In this document: in pieces, positions 7,522 through 16,001 of the stretch
Layout: each line of letters starts with the position of its first letter
Numbering within the stretch: position 1 is the first letter of the stretch
DNA from: Actinocatenispora comari
Lineage (GTDB): Bacteria > Actinomycetota > Actinomycetes > Mycobacteriales > Micromonosporaceae
Length of the DNA: 64,000 bases
Direction of reading: 5' to 3'
Assembly: GCF_017312725.1 (NCBI RefSeq)
Contig: NZ_BOPO01000096.1
Coordinates: 32,833-96,832, forward strand
Notes under the pieces: model-generated
What the model was told of the DNA's origin: nothing
Database searches by the model: none
The model's input: only the letters and a program-made list of their open reading frames with translations
Made by a program: the position numbers and the translations under genes

Positions 7522-8736
7522 TCAGCGGGCCGTCGCCGTGGCGGCGGGCGTCGGGTCGTCGTCGAGGGTGATCGCGGTGGCGGCGCGGTGGATCGACGCG
7601 ACCGCCGCGGCGAACAGCCGGTCGTGCCCGGGCAGCCGGCCGAGCAGGCCGAGCATCCGCATCGACATCCGGACCTGCCGGTCGGAGTGCAGCACCATCC
7701 GGCGCACGTTCGCCGGGCCCAGCTTCTGGTTGGCGTCGACGAACGGCCGCATCCGCCGCTCGTACCGCTCGAAGGCGGTGCGGTGGTCCGGGGCCGCGGC
7801 GAGCTCCTGCGCGAGCACGTACCCGCCGACCAGCGCCACGCTGGTGCCCTGGCCCGACGCGGGGGACGCGGCGTACCCGGCGTCGCCGACCAGCACGACC
7901 CGGCCGGCCGACCAGTGGTCGGCGTGCACCTGCGCCATGGTGTCGAAGTAGAAGTCCGGCGCGTCGGCCGCGGCGGCGAGCAGTGCCGGCACCTGCCACC
8001 CGTCACCCGCGTACGTCTCGGTGAGCAGCCGGTGCTGCTCCTCGATCGTCGGCCGGCCGACCGAGCCGCCCTCGAACAGGAACATCGCGGTCGCGCCGGA
8101 GTCGTGCGCGGTGCGGTAGGCGAGCGCGGTGCGGCCCGGCGCGACGTAGGTCAGCTCCTCCCGGTCGAGCCCGAGCGTGTCCGGCACCCGGTAGACGCAG
8201 ATCTGATAACCCATCGGCCGCACGTACCGGTCCTCCGGGCCGAAGGCGAGCCGGCGGGTCGCCGAGTGCAGCCCGTCCGCGCCGACGACCACGTCGTACC
8301 GGCCGGTGCCACCGCTCTCGAACGCCACGTCGACGCCGTCGTCGTCCTGGGTCAGCGTGGCGATGGCGTCGCCGTACCGGCAGTCGACGCCGACGGTGTC
8401 GGCGAGCAGGCGGAGCAGGTCACCGCGGCGGACCTCGGTGTCCGGGCCCTGCCGGCCGCCGAACGTGTCGCCGCCCATGCTCGCCACCTTGCGGCCGCGG
8501 CCGTCGACGATGGCGCCGGCCCGCACGTCGGTGGTCAGCTCCCGCAACTGCGGGAGCAGGCCCATCCGGTCGACCACGTCGAGCGCCGCACCGCGGATGT
8601 CGATCTTGTACCCGCCGGTGCGGGGCTCGGCGGCCCGCTCGACCACGGTGGTCGCCCAGCCGTGGCGGCGCAGCCAGTACGCGAGGGTCAGGCCGGCGAC
8701 GCCGGCTCCGGAGACGAGAACGCTGCGCTGGGTCAT
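7522..8736 (-). CDS. FAD-dependent monooxygenase (aromatic hydroxylase / TetX-like)
   Basis: A 404-residue class A flavoprotein. The N-terminal dinucleotide fold is VSGAGVAGLTLAYWLRRHG followed by VVER. The mid-domain DGLHS loop and the FAD-contacting GDAGYAASPASGQGTSVAL (about 285-303) are typical of p-hydroxybenzoate hydroxylase-like enzymes. It should oxidise a small aromatic or polyketide substrate with NAD(P)H and O2. ATG 8736 has AAGGAG 7 nt upstream; a longer open frame exists but crosses the promoter. It is divergent from a TetR gene whose product probably represses it. The substrate and any role in drug resistance are unknown. Confidence 0.88.
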   Translation of the reverse strand: MTQRSVLVSGAGVAGLTLAYWLRRHGWATTVVERAAEPRTGGYKIDIRGAALDVVDRMGLLPQLRELTTDVRAGAIVDGRGRKVASMGGDTFGGRQGPDTEVRRGDLLRLLADTVGVDCRYGDAIATLTQDDDGVDVAFESGGTGRYDVVVGADGLHSATRRLAFGPEDRYVRPMGYQICVYRVPDTLGLDREELTYVAPGRTALAYRTAHDSGATAMFLFEGGSVGRPTIEEQHRLLTETYAGDGWQVPALLAAAADAPDFYFDTMAQVHADHWSAGRVVLVGDAGYAASPASGQGTSVALVGGYVLAQELAAAPDHRTAFERYERRMRPFVDANQKLGPANVRRMVLHSDRQVRMSMRMLGLLGRLPGHDRLFAAAVASIHRAATAITLDDDPTPAATATAR

Positions 8737-8774
8737 CGGGGGCTCCTTGGCAGGTCGAGGTGTTCGATGCCGAA

Positions 8775-8832
8775 ACCATACAGTCGAGTAAGACGATTGT
8801 GCAAGACGTTTGTCTGACACAGTTGCTATGCT
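8775..8832. promoter_or_regulatory. divergent promoters and TetR operator
   Basis: For the monooxygenase, the minus strand has TTGCAC (8804-8799), 18-bp spacer and TATGGT (8780-8775). For tetR, TATGCT (8827-8832) ends 6 nt before the ATG. Between them AAGACGNTTGT is directly repeated (from 8790 and 8803, 13 bp apart), and AGAC-GTTT-GTCT (8804-8815) is a perfect dyad. This placement lets one bound repressor block both promoters. Confidence 0.6.
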
Positions 8833-8838
8833 CTCGGC

Positions 8839-9417
8839 ATGGGAAACCGGGACGCGCTGCTCGACGGCGCCACACAGTGCCTGTACGAGAAGGGCTACGC
8901 GCGCACAACCGCCCGCGACATCGCCACCGCGGCCGGCGTCAGCCTCGCCGCGATCGGGTACCACTACGGATCGAAGGAGGCGCTGCTCGACGCCGCGTTG
9001 CAACGCGCGATCGAGGAGTGGGGCGACCGCCTCGCCGCCTCCCTCGCCACCGTCGGCGAAGCCGGCGGGACGGGTGGGGCCGCGCGGTTCGAGCAGGCCT
9101 GGGCCGGGGTGCTCGCCTCGCTGGCCGACAGCCGACCGCTGTGGGCGGTGCAGTTCGAACTGATCGCGCACCTGCAGCGCACCCCCGAGCTGCGGCACAG
9201 CTACGCCGAGGCGACCCGGCAGGCGCGGCTCGAACTCGCCGCCATCTTCGGTACCGAGACCGCGGACGAGGCGGCCGCGCTGCGGGTCGGTGCCTTCTAC
9301 CAGGCGCTGCTCGTCGGGGTGGTCGGCCTGTGGCTGGTCGATCCGGCCGATGCGCCGTCGGCGCCCGACCTGCGCGACTCGATCCGTACCGTCGCCGCCG
9401 GCCTCACCGCCGGCTGA
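8839..9417 (+). CDS. TetR-family transcriptional regulator
   Basis: A 192-residue protein with an N-terminal helix-turn-helix (RTTARDIATAAGVSLAAIGYHYGSKEALL split around residues 24-50) and a helical ligand-binding domain ending in a TetR_C-like region. It is divergent from the FAD monooxygenase with operator-like repeats between. It most likely represses both genes until a substrate or product binds; the inducer is unknown. The ATG lies 7 nt after a TATGCT box with no Shine-Dalgarno, so its mRNA is probably leaderless. Confidence 0.9.
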   Translation: MGNRDALLDGATQCLYEKGYARTTARDIATAAGVSLAAIGYHYGSKEALLDAALQRAIEEWGDRLAASLATVGEAGGTGGAARFEQAWAGVLASLADSRPLWAVQFELIAHLQRTPELRHSYAEATRQARLELAAIFGTETADEAAALRVGAFYQALLVGVVGLWLVDPADAPSAPDLRDSIRTVAAGLTAG

Positions 9418-9438
9418 CCCGAACGCGCCCCGGCGGGG

Positions 9439-10467
9439 TCAGAAGGTGCTGCCGCGGCGCAGCAGCAGCCGGTGCAGCGTCTGCTGGATCGTCTCCCGTA
9501 CCTGGTCGGCCAGGCCGAACACGGCGGCCGGGTCGTCCGGGTCGGCGTCCAGTGCGGACGTGTCGATCGGCTCGCCGCACTCGATCAGCCACTTGCTCGG
9601 CAGCGGCACCGCGCCGAGCGGCCCCAGCCACGGGAAGAACGGCGTGACCGGGAAGTACGGGATGCCGAGCAGCCGGGCCAGCGGCTTGATGTCACCGATC
9701 AGCGGGTAGATCTCCTCGGCCCCGACGATCGACACCGGCACGATCGGTACCTTCGTGCGCAGTGCGGCGGCCACGAAGCCGCCGCGGCCGAACCGCTGCA
9801 GCTTGTACCGGTCGGTGAAACGCTTGCCGATGCCCTTGAAGCCCTCCGGGAACACGCCGACGATCTCGCCATCGGACAGCAGCCGCTCCGCGTCCGGGTT
9901 GCACGCGAGCGTCGCGCCGGATTTGCGGGCGAACTCGCCGAGCATCGGGGTACGGAAGATGAAGTCGGCACCGAGCAGCCGCAGGTGCCGGTGCGCCGGA
10001 TGGTCGTCCAGCAGCGCCAGCTGCAGCATCAGGCTGTCCATCGCGATGGTGCCGGAGTGGTTGCCGACCAGCAGCGCCGCGCCGTCGGCCGGCACGTGGT
10101 CCAGCCCGGACACCTCCACCCGGAACCACGAGCGGTACAGCGGCCGCAGCACCCGGGCGAGCAGCTGCTCGGTCAGCTCCGGATCGAAGCCGAAGTCGTC
10201 CACCGGGTAGTCACCGGTGACCCGGCGACGCAGGAACGCCAACCCGTCCGCGATCCGCCGCTCCCACACGTCCGCCTCGGCGGTGCCGCCGGACGCCTCC
10301 GCCGCATCCGCGCGCGGGTCACCGTCGGCACGGCCGGCGTCGACGCGCGGGTCACCGTCGGCACGGCCAGCGCCCACGCGCGGGTCGCCGTCGGCACGGC
10401 CGGCGTTCGCCGACGGGTCCTTCGCCGCGGTACCGTCGTCGCCCACCGCGGGCTCGTCGGCGGTCAC
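9439..10467 (-). CDS. lysophospholipid acyltransferase family protein (PlsC-like)
   Basis: A 342-residue protein with the acyltransferase motifs GNHSG (catalytic His, about residue 130), the FPEG motif in GVFPEGFKGIGKR and VPIVPVSIVGAEE. The N-terminal 70 residues contain three 11-residue repeats (AGRADGDPRVD-like) and look disordered; the catalytic domain begins near residue 75. It would esterify a glycerophospholipid or related lipid at the membrane inner face. It starts at GTG 10467, overlapping the epimerase stop by 4 bp, so the pair is translationally coupled. This epimerase-acyltransferase pairing is conserved in actinobacteria; the product lipid is unknown. Confidence 0.87.
   Translation of the reverse strand: MTADEPAVGDDGTAAKDPSANAGRADGDPRVGAGRADGDPRVDAGRADGDPRADAAEASGGTAEADVWERRIADGLAFLRRRVTGDYPVDDFGFDPELTEQLLARVLRPLYRSWFRVEVSGLDHVPADGAALLVGNHSGTIAMDSLMLQLALLDDHPAHRHLRLLGADFIFRTPMLGEFARKSGATLACNPDAERLLSDGEIVGVFPEGFKGIGKRFTDRYKLQRFGRGGFVAAALRTKVPIVPVSIVGAEEIYPLIGDIKPLARLLGIPYFPVTPFFPWLGPLGAVPLPSKWLIECGEPIDTSALDADPDDPAAVFGLADQVRETIQQTLHRLLLRRGSTF
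10312..10410. repeat. in-gene 33-bp tandem repeat (three units)
   Basis: Units at 10312-10344, 10345-10377 and 10378-10410 share about 90% identity and encode an 11-residue AGRADGDPRVD-like repeat in the N-terminal extension of the acyltransferase. The period is a multiple of three, so copy-number change keeps the frame. Confidence 0.85.
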
Positions 10468-11549
10468 GGTCGGTCTCCCTTCGCCGCCAGCATCGAGCGC
10501 AGCCCGGACAGTACGGCCCGGCCACCGGCCCGGAGCAACCGCTCGGCCTCGTCCAGGCCGCCGGCATCGACCGGCGCGCCCATTCCGTGCCCGGCGATGA
10601 AGTCGTCGAACGCCTCCGGCGTGCTGCGCGGCGAGTAACCGAAGTCGTCGATGAGCCGGCGCACGTCCACCACCCGACCGTGCACCAGGAAGTCGAGCTG
10701 GTCGAGCGAGAAGTCGACCAGCCCGGACCGGCGGGCCAGCTGCGCCACGGTGGTCATCGCCGGGTCCGGCATCGGCCACGGCACCCGGCCGGCCCGGCGG
10801 ACCGCCTGGGACAGCAGCAGCACGCCCGGCCCGGCCACGTTGAAGTCGCCGGGGTGCTCCTCGCGGGCGGCCCGGCAGGTCACCTCGACCGCGTCGTCGG
10901 CGTGCACGAACTGGATCCGCGGATCGTGCCCGAGCACGGTGGGCACCACCGGCAGCGAGAAGTACCGGGTGAGCGTGGTGTCGGCGCGCGAACCGACGAA
11001 CGGCGCGAAGCGCAGCACGGTCACCGCCGTGTCGGGGCGACGGCGCCGGAACCCGCGCACGTACCCCTCGATCTCGACGACGTCCTTGGCGTAGCCGCCG
11101 CGCGGCATGGCGCGCAGCGCGGTCTGCTCGGTGAAGATCGCCGGGTCGCGCGGCGACGCGCCGTACGCGGCGGTGGAGGAGCGGACCACCAGCCGGCGCA
11201 CCGTCGGCGCGTGCTGGCACGCCGCGAGCAGCTGCAACGTACCGATGACGTTGAGTTCCTTCATCGCGTCGCGGCCGCCGGCCCCGGTCGGGCCGGCGAC
11301 CACGGCGAGGTGGAGCACGGTGTCCACCGCGGCGTCGGTCACCAGCCGGGCGATGCCCGGGCTGCTGATGTCGGCGCGGCGGTAGTCGACCGCGGGCAGC
11401 AGGCTCGCGGCCACCCCGGTCGGCTCGGTCTCGTCCACCCCGACCACCCGGTCGATCCGGGGGTCGGCGGCGAGTCGAGCCGCGACCTGGGCCGCGAAGT
11501 ACCTGCTGACGCCCGTGACGAGCACGACCCGTGGTGCGACTGCGTGCAT
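10464..11549 (-). CDS. NAD-dependent epimerase/dehydratase (extended SDR)
   Basis: A 361-residue Rossmann-fold protein. The cofactor motif is VVLVTGVSRYFAAQVAARL near the N terminus, a variant of GxxGxxG in which later glycines are replaced. HLAVVAG comes next, an active-site YAKDVVE (YxxxK) near residue 160, and a C-terminal substrate lobe. Probably cytoplasmic and acting on a sugar nucleotide or lipid-linked substrate with the coupled acyltransferase. Starts at 11549 (MHAVAPR), 11567 and 11606 are all possible; 11549 leaves the shortest leader before the Rossmann strand. The altered glycine motif is usual for this actinobacterial subgroup. Confidence 0.82.
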   Translation of the reverse strand: MHAVAPRVVLVTGVSRYFAAQVAARLAADPRIDRVVGVDETEPTGVAASLLPAVDYRRADISSPGIARLVTDAAVDTVLHLAVVAGPTGAGGRDAMKELNVIGTLQLLAACQHAPTVRRLVVRSSTAAYGASPRDPAIFTEQTALRAMPRGGYAKDVVEIEGYVRGFRRRRPDTAVTVLRFAPFVGSRADTTLTRYFSLPVVPTVLGHDPRIQFVHADDAVEVTCRAAREEHPGDFNVAGPGVLLLSQAVRRAGRVPWPMPDPAMTTVAQLARRSGLVDFSLDQLDFLVHGRVVDVRRLIDDFGYSPRSTPEAFDDFIAGHGMGAPVDAGGLDEAERLLRAGGRAVLSGLRSMLAAKGDRP

Positions 11550-11681
11550 GCGCGCCCCCAGCACCATCAGTGGCCCGCGCCATCGGTGACAGCACCTCGA
11601 TGGCACGGCGCCTTCAGTGGCTGACGCGAATCCTGCCGTTGGACGACGTCGTCACGACCCGTCCCGCGGCACCGGCGATGC

Positions 11682-11699
11682 GGTCGGCGGCAGCCGACC
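11682..11699 (-). terminator. hairpin terminator after bS22
   Basis: GGTCGGC (11682-11688) and GCCGACC (11693-11699) form a perfect 7-bp stem with a GGCA loop, 5 bp after the bS22 stop on the minus strand. Confidence 0.55.
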
Positions 11700-11704
11700 C
11701 GGGC

Positions 11705-11806
11705 CTACTTGCCCTGACGGCGCCGCTGGATGCGGGTCTTGCGCAGCAGCTTGCGGTGCTTCTTCTTCGCCATCCGCTTGCGCCGCTTCTTGACGACGGA
11801 GCCCAT
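11705..11806 (-). CDS. small ribosomal subunit protein bS22 (AURKAIP1/COX24-like)
   Basis: A 33-residue, extremely basic protein beginning [18 protein letters not shown] and ending RRRQGK. This matches bS22, a short protein first seen in mycobacterial ribosome structures near the decoding region and easily missed by gene finders. ATG 11806 is preceded by AAGGGG at 7-nt spacing. A hairpin follows the stop, so it forms a one-gene unit. The high Lys/Arg content and exact length make the call firm. Confidence 0.93.
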   Translation of the reverse strand: MGSVVKKRRKRMAKKKHRKLLRKTRIQRRRQGK

Positions 11807-12072
11807 ACGTCATCCCCTTGCTTGCGATTTCGCCGGCCGCCGATGCGGCGGCCTGGCGCAGGTAGTGAACACCAAACCTTATCCGGGTGAGCGGGTGATC
11901 GCCGCAGCGGGCGGAGGTGCACCGACGGGCGTCACATCACCTCGCCGCCGACCGTCACGCTGAGCGACTACCGTACCGAGGCCGGCGCGGCTCGCCGAGA
12001 CCGCGCCCCGGCAGTGCCGCCCCTCGGCCGGGAGGACCCGTACCGCACCGGTGTGGCGCGGTCGGGGTCCCG
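11807..12072. other. bS22 leader region with a stem-loop
   Basis: The stretch upstream of bS22 holds a perfect 8-bp stem with an ATG loop, GGCCGCCG (11835-11842) and CGGCGGCC (11846-11853), about 20 nt before the ribosome-binding site. A TAAGGT box (11881-11876, minus strand) could be a -10 element. A leader stem near a ribosomal protein start hints at autoregulation. Nothing else is evident to 12072. Confidence 0.4.
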
Positions 12073-12123
12073 GAGAAAAACCGGGCGGCGGACGCCGCGC
12101 ACGGCTCGCCACCCGGTTTTCTC
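12073..12123 (-). terminator. rho-independent terminator of the XRE/DUF397 operon
   Basis: Long arms GAGAAAAACCGGG (12073-12085) and CCCGGTTTTCTC (12112-12123), extended by GGCG/CGCC, form a hairpin that ends on the minus strand in TTTTTCTC. It lies 20 bp after the DUF397 stop and is the most canonical intrinsic terminator in the window. Confidence 0.85.
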
Positions 12124-12142
12124 GGCGTGATGCGAAGATGTT

Positions 12143-12367
12143 TCAGCTCAGGTCGAAACGGCCGTCGCGAATTCCGTCGAGGAACTCACCCCAGGCCGCC
12201 GTGCCAAAAACGAATGCCGTACCCAGTCGATTCTTGGAATCGCGCACACCAACACCTGACGGGACGAACGCGACTTCGACGCAGTTGTTCCCGCCCCCGC
12301 TGCGGGTGCTCTTGCGCCATGCCGCGAAGGCCAGCTCGGTAGGGTACGCGGTGCCTTCGTAGTGCAT
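12143..12367 (-). CDS. DUF397 small protein, partner of the XRE regulator
   Basis: A 74-residue protein containing WRKSTRSGGGNNCVEVAF, then VRDSKNR and WGEFLDGIRDGRFD, the hallmark of DUF397 proteins. In Streptomyces such proteins are encoded next to WhiJ-like XRE regulators and act as small partners or antagonists. ATG 12367 overlaps the upstream stop by one base (TGATG) and has AAGGAG 5 nt upstream; GTG 12370 is the alternative. Operon position supports a toxin-antitoxin-like or partner-switch pair; the molecular role remains poorly defined for the family. Confidence 0.9.
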   Translation of the reverse strand: MHYEGTAYPTELAFAAWRKSTRSGGGNNCVEVAFVPSGVGVRDSKNRLGTAFVFGTAAWGEFLDGIRDGRFDLS

Positions 12368-13215
12368 CACAACTCCTTCGTCAACGCGACGACCCGCTCC
12401 AATGCATTGTCCGGCTTGAGCGCCGCCGCGCGTAGATGGTCAAACATCAGGTTATAACGACGAACCTCCTGGTCGGTTTCCAGATAGAGCCCACCAGTTG
12501 CATTGTCGAGATAAACGACATCCGGATCCTCGGGATCCGGGAAACCGAGGATGACAAAGGCACCGTCCATCCCCGCATGTTCGCCGGAATCGAAGGGCAC
12601 CACCTGCATCGTCACGTTGGTGCGCTCGGCCACGGCGGCCAGGTGGTGCAGTTGCTCGCGCATCACCTCGCGGCCGCCGACCCAGCGGTGCAGGACCGCC
12701 TCGTCGAGCACCAGCCAGAGCTCCGGAGGGTCACCCTCAGTGAGCAACTTCTGCCGAGCGAGCCGCAGATCGACCTTGCGTTCGATCTCCTCGGGGGTGA
12801 GATCGGGTCGCGCCGCCCGGGTCGCGGCGCGGGCGTACTCCCGGGTCTGGAGCAGGCCGGGGATCAGCAGCGCCTCGTAGGTGAAGATGGTCTCCGCGGC
12901 GGCCTCCAACCCGATGTACGGGCCCAGCGCGACGTCGCTGTACGGATGCCACCAGGCCTTCTGCCGCGCCTCCCGGGCGATCTGGACGAGCTCCTCGCAC
13001 TTCTGCTCGTCCAGCCCGTAGATGTGCAGCATGAAGCGGACGTCCCGGGCGGTCGGCGAGACCTGGGCGTTCTCGGTCCGGGAGATCTTGGACGCGGAAC
13101 ACTCCATCCGGCCGGCGACCTGGTCGATGGTCAGCCCGGCCTCCTCGCGCAGCCGGCGCAGTTCCATGGCGAGCCGCCGCCGCCGTGCGGTCGGGCTGCG
13201 TCGTCTGAGGGTCAT
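12367..13215 (-). CDS. XRE-family regulator with DUF5753 domain (WhiJ-like)
   Basis: A 282-residue protein with an N-terminal helix-turn-helix (LAMELRRLREEAGLTIDQVA, then MECSASKISRTENAQV, about residues 17-52) and a DUF5753 effector domain (LIPGLLQTREYARA, then WLVLDEAVLHR and MQVVPFDSGEHAGMDGAF). These regulators are multiplied in morphologically complex actinomycetes and influence development or antibiotic production. ATG 13215 follows GAGGAGGTAAGG, a strong ribosome-binding site. It is coupled to DUF397. Likely autoregulated; a dyad lies 154 bp upstream. Confidence 0.92.
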   Translation of the reverse strand: MTLRRRSPTARRRRLAMELRRLREEAGLTIDQVAGRMECSASKISRTENAQVSPTARDVRFMLHIYGLDEQKCEELVQIAREARQKAWWHPYSDVALGPYIGLEAAAETIFTYEALLIPGLLQTREYARAATRAARPDLTPEEIERKVDLRLARQKLLTEGDPPELWLVLDEAVLHRWVGGREVMREQLHHLAAVAERTNVTMQVVPFDSGEHAGMDGAFVILGFPDPEDPDVVYLDNATGGLYLETDQEVRRYNLMFDHLRAAALKPDNALERVVALTKEL

Positions 13216-13516
13216 CGCCTTACCTCCTCGGCACGCCGATGGGGAGTGGGATCCGGCTCCACCCAGACCGGCGCAGCTAACCCCCCGCCGATCTTGCACC
13301 TACTCACCGATCCTGCCCAGACCGGAAGCGCAGAATTCCTCGAACCCCGACGGGGGACATCTCCGGCGAACGGCACTGTTATGCCGTTACCTCTCGGATG
13401 CGAGGTTTCGCCGACCTTCCACCGGCCTAACGAAGCGGACCGCGGGAGGTGGCGGATGCGGTCAGGTCTGCTTGATCAATAACAAAGCGCCAGCTCAGTA
13501 CGGGGTGGAGACGGCA
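13216..13516. other. intergenic region upstream of the XRE gene
   Basis: About 300 bp without a convincing gene. It contains the perfect dyad AACGGCA-CTGTTA-TGCCGTT (13369-13388) and a shorter CTCG-GATG-CGAG (13393-13404), both possible operators for XRE autoregulation. Base composition drops slightly near 13370-13390 and 13470-13490. Confidence 0.4.
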
Positions 13517-13548
13517 ACGGGGCGCCCGGCACGCGCCGGACGCCCCGT
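13517..13548 (-). terminator. terminator of the proline dehydrogenase gene
   Basis: ACGGGGCG (13517-13524) and CCGGC (13526-13530) pair with GCCGG (13535-13539) and CGCCCCGT (13541-13548) around an ACGC loop, with one opposed mismatch. It begins 17 bp after the stop on the minus strand. Confidence 0.75.
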
Positions 13549-13564
13549 GGGCCACGCCGATCGG

Positions 13565-14485
13565 TCAGCCGCGGCTGCCGAGCGAGCGAAGGAAGAACGC
13601 CAGGTTCGCCGGGCGTTCGGCAAGACGTCGCATGAGATACCCGTACCACTGCACTCCGTAGGGCAGGTAGACACGCATCGTGTACCCGTCGGCGATGAGC
13701 CGGCGCTGCTCGTCCGGCCGGATGCCGTAGAGCATCTGGAACTCGAACGAGTCGGGCGAGCGGTCGAACCACTTCGCCCGGTCCTCCGCGATCGCCACCA
13801 TCCGCGGGTCGTGGGTGGCGACCATCGGCCTGCCCTCGCCCGCCATCAGGATGTTCAGGCACCGCACGTACGACCGGTCGACGTCCAGCTTGGCCTGGAA
13901 CGCCACCGACTCGGGCTCGTCGTACGCCCCCTTGCACAGCCGGACCCGGGACCCCGCGCCGGCGAGCTCGCGGCAGTCCGCCTCGGTGCGCCGCAGGTAC
14001 GCCTGGAGCACCGCGCCGGTGTCCGGGAAGTCCTTGCGCAGCTGCATCAGCAGCTCCAGGGTGGAGTCGGTGGTGGTGTGGTCCTCCATGTCCACCGTCA
14101 CCGTGGTGCCGGCGTTGGTCGCCGCCTGGCAGATCTCCCGGGCATGCTGGTAGGCCAGCTTCTCGTCGAACAGCTGGCCCAGCGCGGACAGCTTGATGCT
14201 GACCTCCACCGGCGGGCACAGCCCCTCGGCGGACAGCGCGCCGAGCAGGTCGAGGTACGCCTGCTTCGTGGTCGTCGCCTGCTCCGGGCTGGTGGTGTCC
14301 TCGCCCAGGTAGTCGAGACTGACCGCGAGGCCGGACGAGACCAGCTCGCGCGAGGTGTGGAGGGCGTCGTCGAGCGCGGCGCCCGCGACGTAACGACGGA
14401 CCACGTCCCGGCTGACCGGGGCGGTCTCGACAAGCCGCTCGACCCGGTCACTGCGGGCCGCGGCGAGGATCACCGATCGGAGCAT
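13565..14485 (-). CDS. proline dehydrogenase (monofunctional PutA)
   Basis: A 306-residue FAD-dependent proline dehydrogenase. It carries the TIM-barrel motifs VSIKLSALG, DMEDH, QAYLRRT, RLVKGAY-like RVRLCKGAYDE, ATHD and the C-terminal RVYLPYGVQWYGYLMRRLAERPAN, whose paired arginines bind proline. It oxidises proline to pyrroline-5-carboxylate, the first step of proline catabolism, and passes electrons to the membrane. Length matches stand-alone actinobacterial enzymes. The usual partner, P5C dehydrogenase, is not adjacent. ATG 14485 is chosen because upstream codons lack family similarity. Confidence 0.95.
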   Translation of the reverse strand: MLRSVILAAARSDRVERLVETAPVSRDVVRRYVAGAALDDALHTSRELVSSGLAVSLDYLGEDTTSPEQATTTKQAYLDLLGALSAEGLCPPVEVSIKLSALGQLFDEKLAYQHAREICQAATNAGTTVTVDMEDHTTTDSTLELLMQLRKDFPDTGAVLQAYLRRTEADCRELAGAGSRVRLCKGAYDEPESVAFQAKLDVDRSYVRCLNILMAGEGRPMVATHDPRMVAIAEDRAKWFDRSPDSFEFQMLYGIRPDEQRRLIADGYTMRVYLPYGVQWYGYLMRRLAERPANLAFFLRSLGSRG

Positions 14486-14736
14486 GGCCCCGACTTTAAC
14501 CCTGTCGCCGGCTCGCTCGACAGGGAGACCCATCACAGAACGTCAACATGTTTCGAAGGGCTTCCCTGTCCGATTCCGTCGATCTTTCATGCAGCTCCCG
14601 GACCACCGTCAAATCGTCGGCTCGCGCGGCGCAGCGGTGACGGTACGCGACCACCCGCCCGCGCGCGGCGGCCGAACCGGACACCGCGGTACGGCGGGTG
14701 ACCGGCCGGCACCGGTACCGGTGGGAGGATGCAGGG

Positions 14737-15903
14737 ATGGACACGTCCCGGGAGCTGGTCGTCGGCCTGGGGTCCGGCGCCGAGCAGCTGGCCGATCCGG
14801 ACCTCGCCACCGCCGACATGGTGCTCAACATCGGCCCGCAGCACCCGTCCACGCACGGCGTGCTGCGGCTGCGGCTGACGCTCGACGGGGAACGCGTCAA
14901 GGCCGCCGAGCCGATCATCGGGTACATGCACCGGGGCGCGGAGAAGCTGTTCGAGGTGCGCGACTACCGGCAGATCATCATGCTGGCGAACCGGCACGAC
15001 TGGCTGTCCGCGTTCAGCAACGAGCTGGGCGTGGTGCTCGCCGTCGAGCGGCTGATGGGACTCGCGGTACCGGACCGGGCGGTGTGGCTGCGCACCCTGC
15101 TCGCCGAGCTGAACCGGGTGCTCAACCACCTGATGTTCCTCGGTTCGTACCCGCTGGAGATCGGCGCGATCACGCCGATGTTCTACGCGTTCCGGGAGCG
15201 GGAGACGCTGCAGGCCGTGATGGAGGAGGTCGCCGGCGGCCGGATGCACTTCATGTTCAACCGGGTCGGCGGGCTGAAGGAGGAGGTACCGGCGGGCTGG
15301 ACCCGGCGCTGCCGGGACGCGATCGCCGCCGTCCGGCGCCGGCTGCCGGATCTCGACGACATCATCATGCGCAACGAGATCTTCCTCGCTCGTACCGTCG
15401 GGGTCGGCGTGCTGACCGCCGAGGCGGCCGCGGCGTACGGGGTGTCCGGGCCGGTGGCCCGCGCCTCCGGGCTCGACCTCGACCTGCGCCGGGACGAGCC
15501 CTACCTCGCGTACGACCGGCTCGACGTGCCGGTCGTCACCCGCACCGCGGGCGACTGCCACGCCCGGTTCGAGTGCCTGCTGGAGCAGGTGCACGTGTCG
15601 CTGGAGCTGGCCGACGCCTGCCTGTCCGAAGTGGACCGGACCACCGGGCCGGTGAACGTGCGGCTGCCGAAGGTGGTCAAGGCACCGGAGGGGCACACGT
15701 ACGCGTGGACCGAGAACCCGCTCGGCATCAACGGGTACTACCTGGTGTCGCGCGGGGAGAAGACGCCGTGGCGGCTCAAGCTGCGCACCGCCTCGTACGC
15801 CAACATCCAGGCACTGTGCACGTTGCTGCCGGGCTGCCTGGTACCGGACCTGATCGCGATCCTCGGCTCGATGTTCTTCGTCGTCGGCGACATCGACAAG
15901 TAG
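14737..15903 (+). CDS. NADH-quinone oxidoreductase subunit D-like protein (orphan NuoD)
   Basis: A 388-residue protein of the 49-kDa subunit family. [45 protein letters not shown] and the C-terminal [23 protein letters not shown] are diagnostic. NuoD forms part of the quinone site in complex I, but no other nuo gene is near. Streptomyces also carries a stand-alone second NuoD, so this is probably that paralogue. GGGAGG precedes ATG 14737. Its role outside a full complex is unknown. The 3' end is duplicated just after the stop. Confidence 0.88.
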   Translation: MDTSRELVVGLGSGAEQLADPDLATADMVLNIGPQHPSTHGVLRLRLTLDGERVKAAEPIIGYMHRGAEKLFEVRDYRQIIMLANRHDWLSAFSNELGVVLAVERLMGLAVPDRAVWLRTLLAELNRVLNHLMFLGSYPLEIGAITPMFYAFRERETLQAVMEEVAGGRMHFMFNRVGGLKEEVPAGWTRRCRDAIAAVRRRLPDLDDIIMRNEIFLARTVGVGVLTAEAAAAYGVSGPVARASGLDLDLRRDEPYLAYDRLDVPVVTRTAGDCHARFECLLEQVHVSLELADACLSEVDRTTGPVNVRLPKVVKAPEGHTYAWTENPLGINGYYLVSRGEKTPWRLKLRTASYANIQALCTLLPGCLVPDLIAILGSMFFVVGDIDK

Positions 15904-15990
15904 CGCCGGACCGCGCGACCTCGACAAGTAGCGCGCGAGAACGGTGAGTGGCGCCGGGACGCGAGAACGGTGAGTGGCTCCGCGACGCGC
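15887..15990. repeat. 26-28 bp tandem repeats copying the nuoD stop region
   Basis: GCGACATCGACAAGTAGCGC (15887-15906, containing the stop) recurs at 15915-15934 with one change. Two further units, GCGAGAACGGTGAGTGGC, lie at 15935-15952 and 15961-15978. All units start GCGA and share an AGTRGC core. The array reaches the stop of the convergent gene at 16002. Confidence 0.85.
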
Positions 15991-16001
15991 GAGGTCGCCG
16001 G

